Below are positions 60,186 to 64,000 of a stretch of DNA of 64,000 nt, piece after piece. Within the stretch, counting starts at the first letter, position 1. Every line of letters starts with the position of its first letter. The stretch covers positions 10,123,538 to 10,187,537 of the forward strand of contig OX467091.1 in NCBI GenBank assembly GCA_950106755.1, read 5' to 3'. This DNA is from Climacium dendroides (taxonomy: Eukaryota; Streptophyta; Bryopsida; Hypnales; Climaciaceae). The notes under the pieces were generated by a model that was not told the DNA's origin, did not search any database, and saw only the letters and a list, made by a program, of their open reading frames with translations. Position numbers and translations under genes: made by a program.

Positions 60186-61436
60186 CTAACAATCATTAAA
60201 AAAATAGAGCAACGGCCGAATAGATCGTTCCGAAAAAAGCGGAAAGCCATTGGCCAGTCGTCCTTTGAAAATCGGAATTCGGGCCCATGCTTGGGAACCC
60301 GTTTCGAAAAACTCACTACTTAAAACTAACTTCCTATCTACCTTTGCGTACCTTCTTGGAACTACCCGCGCCTTTCCCCATGTGCGTCGAGTGTCTTCCA
60401 GAAGAATACTTGGTTGGGGTTGCCTTTGTTGCTGATTGGGTCTTGATCGTAGGGACGGATCGCGTAGTCTTGGCTGATTGGATTCCTTTTCATCTTTGTC
60501 CATTTTCGTCTCATCACTCGGAACGACCTCCTCCTCGGATTCTTCAATCTCCTGGATCTCCACGTCGTCATCCATGGACGAGTACTCAGCTAAGTTCACC
60601 ACCGTATCGTCCTTCTTTGGAGTTGTGCCGGCTGCTACCTCCATCATATGTGTAAAGTTTTCCGGAAATTCCTGTGCCGTATTCACCATAGCTCTCTTCT
60701 GAGTACCCGAATTAGGACAAATCAAAAGGGGCGGCGTCTTGAAGGTCTCTTTTGAAATCGACATCCTCAATGGATTAAACACCTTTGTCTTGATCGAGCT
60801 GGGCCTCGAAGTTGAGGTTTTAACCGTTCCGAGTGGAATCTGGAGCTTACCTTCCGGAATGGGCGTCTCAACTCTAGATGGTTTCCCTAGCTGGTCCTGG
60901 CGTGGTGATAATGAAGACGCGGAAGCAGAATGAGGTGGTCCAAATGGGGTCATGGCTTGCTTCTGCAGACTCGAAAACATAGTAGTCGGTACTTCTGGAA
61001 ATGATGACAAGTCAAGCGCTTGTTCGTGCTCAATGTTCTGAGATAGCATCCGCAACTCCCTCAGAATTGCCTCTATCCGTGCCTCAAAGTCCACTAGGAT
61101 TTTAAGTACCTTTGATTCGATGATGTACCCATCCATGGTTAGTTGATGGTTGAAGAACTCCACCTTCATCGCTATTTCCGCTTGGACCAGAAATGTGTCC
61201 TTGATGTTTTGGATGATCCGGAGAACTTCTGACTCGCGTTGTCGTGCCACATTCAGCTCCTTCTCCGTCACGATCAGTTGTGTCTTTAGATTGTCGCGTT
61301 CTCTTTCCAGACTTCGAATACGCTTGTCCTTCTCGAACAAGACTTCCGGTCCGAGCTGCCATTTGATCTCCTCGATGATCCGTCCTAGTTCCACTCCCCA
61401 AAGTGCCTCGCAGATTTTGACAAGGGTGGACGCCAT
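60186..61436 (-). pseudogene. Coiled-coil ORF of a probable repeat element (416-residue intact part)
   Basis: The minus-strand frame starts at an ATG at 61436 and encodes 416 residues. A strong coiled coil occupies residues 25-75 (FEKDKRIRSLERERDNLKTQ), then a Ser/Pro/Thr-rich middle, an acidic stretch (YSSMDDDVEIQEIEESEEEV) and a basic, Gln-rich tail. The same frame continues upstream to about 61940 with related protein (NWRQVIGAIVVKLANTVSRS, PINPYLYHLYHF) but is cut by at least five stops, so this is the surviving C-terminal part of a longer dead gene. Such proteins are usually repeat-encoded, for example gag-like or extra ORFs. I do not recognise the exact family and find no pol domain. 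Confidence 0.45.
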
Positions 61437-61940
61437 CCGGTCAAACGCAGTCTTGGTGATTTGCAGCCATTCGATAATTGTTTCGTATGGATCAGCCTCA
61501 CCGTGTGATGCTGGAACTTGAGCAGGCTCTTCCCCTTCCCCTACTGGCTACTTCCCTCATTAGTCTGGATCCATCGACTTTCTTCTGTGCTTGGTCGGCT
61601 CCTCTCTAGCTTATGGGACTTCCTCCGGATCCGACTGTAGGTGTTCGGGTTTAAACTCTACCGTCAGCTCGTACTTTAGGATCTAAAGTCCGGTTCGATA
61701 CTCTACCATTTCCAGATCGCTCAATACTTTATTGAAATGGTAGAGGTGGTATAGATAGGGGTTAATGGGGCTCGACTTACTACGGGATACAGTATTGGCT
61801 AATTTCACTACTATGGCCCCGATTACCTGCCTCCAATTAACTGGCCAATCCTCTAGGGATCCGAAAACAGTATTGGCCACTGTGACCATGACCTGGGTAG
61901 GCTTTTCCGGATACATGATGGGAATCAGGAACTCTAAAAT
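61437..61940 (-). pseudogene. Upstream, stop-ridden part of the same frame
   Basis: Readable segments are PTQVMVTVANTVFGSLEDWP, then PINPYLYHLYHFNKVLSDLE, then ADPYETIIEWLQITKTAFDR leading directly into the ATG of the intact part. TAG, TAA, TAA, TGA and TAG interrupt it; most could be C-to-T changes of Gln or Arg codons. Confidence 0.4.
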
Positions 61941-62504
61941 CCTCCTCTATCTTTCGTCCCTACAGTCACTAATGGCATACCTATCTTTCAGATTAGCCGG
62001 ATTCTAAAAAATTTTGGAGGCATATTTGTCCACCCAGGAAACAAACCCAAATCCCGATTTATCGAACCTGTAAACCTGTACCCACATATCTGCGGACCAA
62101 GTTACGAGTCACCCTCTCATTGTTCTCTCATACTGATTCGGAACTCTGTGAGTGGATTTCACTGTGAAGCAAAATCCATCAACAAGATTGGGCCGTGAGG
62201 AGTGTATGGACCCCTAACTACCTAGCCTTCCAAGCAATGGCAATTCATCCTCAATTTAGTAGATTAACTTTAGTATGTGATTTTGCCCTAAAAATTACCA
62301 TTAGGACACTCAATGTGACTCTAAGTAAGGTTCAAGTGAAAATTCCAGCACTCAATCTCCCATAGCATCACATACACCCATTCACTCCACATACAATTGG
62401 TTCATCACAAGTTTTATAGCAATGTGCAATTAAAATTGCAATTGTTTAACTACAATTGAGAAGGAAAAAACCCATCCAAACCTCCAATTGTTCCCCCTTC
62501 TAGA
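61941..62504. other. Spacer
   Basis: Up to about 62210 it resembles the decayed element; beyond that it becomes AT-richer. No gene is seen. Confidence 0.35.
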
Positions 62505-63030
62505 GGCAGCAGACCAACCTTCACAAAAACAGTCACCATTTCTTCACACTATCTCCAATTGGCTTGAGTTTTGACTTTTTGAAAAGATAACTTGATCATC
62601 CTTGTCCTCTACAAAATTCAGCTCCATCCCGTTCTCTAATCGTCCGAAGTGGCTCGCCAAAGTTAGTGCTATCCATTCGCCGTGGCAGTAGACCTCTTCT
62701 CACAAAAACAGTCACCATTTCTTCACACCATCTCCAATTGGTTTGAGTTTTGACTTTTTGGAAATCTAACTGGATTCTCCTTGTCCTCCCCAAAATTCAG
62801 CTCCATCCCATTCTTCAATCGTCCAAAGTGTCTCGCCAAAGTCGGTGCTGTCCATTCGCCGCGGCAGTAGACCTCTCCTCACAAAAATGGTCGCCATTTC
62901 TTCAAATTTGCTTCAAATTGTATGAAAATTGTCTTCATGAAAAGATAACTTGAATGCGCCCCTACCCTTTAATTTTCAGCCCCATCAAAGCTACTCTCTG
63001 GCCTTCGTAGCTCTTCAAAGATGGCAATTT
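62505..63030. repeat. 179-bp tandem repeat, just under three copies
   Basis: Copies start GGCAGYAGACC at 62505, 62684 and 62863. Each contains CACAAAAACAGTCACCATTT or a variant and TCTCGCCAAAGT near its end. The third diverges after about 60 bp but keeps the unit order (AAAAGATAACTTG, then AGCCCCATC). Confidence 0.8.
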
Positions 63031-64000
63031 GGTGGAAGGCTCCGAAACCCTAACTCTCCTTCATGTTTTCTCTTCCAATTTTCCATCTAACCTTACACCA
63101 CTCCTCTTTTCACCCATTTTACCTCCCAAGGTGAAAACTTACTCGACTAGTTACTCTACCCTCAATCCCCACCCTAATGCTCTTCCATTTCTAACTTTCT
63201 TCTTCACAATTTCACACCCACACCCCAAAAACATGCACATCTCAAAAAACACACAAGAGAGAGTGGAGAGAGAGAGAGCTCCTAACCCTAATTCGACTTT
63301 TTCCCCCAACTAACTAACTAACTAACACTCCTAATCACTTTCATCCAAGATAATTTACTAAAATTTCATTAAATCATTACTAATTGCCTAAATTAAAGTT
63401 TCTACCACTATGTTAGTTTTCTCATAGTAGTTTTAAGTTTGATAACTTCTTTTGTGCTTTTCATATTTTTTCTTTTTTGTTGGTTTTTGAATTATATTTA
63501 GATCCATTTTCAACTTCTAATCCTTGTTTTCAATTCTTTTTTGTATTTTTTATCTTTTTAAATATTTTTGGGTTGAAATTTTGATCTAGTTTCTTGTCCT
63601 ATGTACTAAAAGTCTTCTAACTAATGGTTATAGTTTAATTTAGGATACTAACACTTTTGAATCTAAAACTCATATATATATTTTAATTATTTTCTATTAT
63701 ATTAAAAGTGAACCAATATGGTGGTTCACAAACTCCATCAATGAGTTCTTGAACCATACCATCATTTTTGAGACTCCAAGGTCTCTAAATAAATCCTAAG
63801 CAACCCATCCAGGTCAGATCCTCATCTAGCTATTTCCGGAGCTCCGAATTGGTCGGAATGGTCGGAATGACTATTCGGGCTGATACAGCAGGCTTCCATA
63901 CTTTGGTGGCCATCTGTACCCGGGGGGTATTGGCACCAACTTCACCTCACTTCTATCCGGATTTCTAACTCACTACTCTTTCACTCACTATTCACGTGTG
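63031..64000. other. Pyrimidine-rich then AT-rich sequence to the window end
   Basis: 63031-63350 is C/T-rich with a GA microsatellite near 63260. 63350-63790 is AT-rich. From about 63790 the balanced, TCCGGA-containing composition returns, as at 59-62 kb. I see no gene. The element continues past the window. Confidence 0.35.

Overview
The window looks like nuclear DNA of a land plant, most likely a bryophyte. Long AT-rich, gene-poor stretches full of decayed plant-type transposons (CACTA, PIF/Harbinger, mariner-like, LTR) surround a few GC-richer genes with plant introns. The strongest lineage hint is a resistance-type receptor whose N-terminus is an alpha/beta-hydrolase, an arrangement known from liverworts and other early plants. 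The species cannot be named from sequence alone.

Layout. 1-11.1 kb: non-coding, with a coiled-coil ORF fragment, a piggyBac-like remnant and a complete 1,966-bp CACTA element. 11.5-13.3 kb: an intronless DDX41/RH35-type DEAD-box RNA helicase. 15.6-20.4 kb: a three-exon NLR gene of 1,386 residues with the order caspase-like, alpha/beta-hydrolase, NB-ARC, LRR, ARM-like; both enzyme-like domains have lost catalytic residues. 21.4-23.2 kb: a fold-back element. 24.2-25.2 kb and 51.2-52.2 kb: two paralogous intronless genes on the minus strand. Each encodes an N-myristoylatable protein of about 335 residues with a gasdermin-like pattern and an acidic tail; a copied block survives 660-750 bp upstream of each. 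31-45 kb: a dead mariner-like gene, then a PIF/Harbinger element whose transposase is split by a 4,140-bp LTR-type insertion with a perfect 5-bp target duplication. 53-59 kb: four elements flanked by TTAA with CCCCTAAAG-like ends. 59-64 kb: a decayed repeat-derived reading frame and a 179-bp tandem repeat.

How the genes may fit together. The receptor carries an animal-caspase-like p20/p10 module, which plants are not expected to have. The paralogous pair lies 4 kb and 31 kb away and resembles gasdermin pore-forming domains. An NLR and caspase-fold platform acting with a membrane-targeted pore-former would be a cell-death immune module new to plants. The architecture and the residue losses can be read directly. 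The gasdermin assignment and the functional link are inference and need structure prediction and homology searches.
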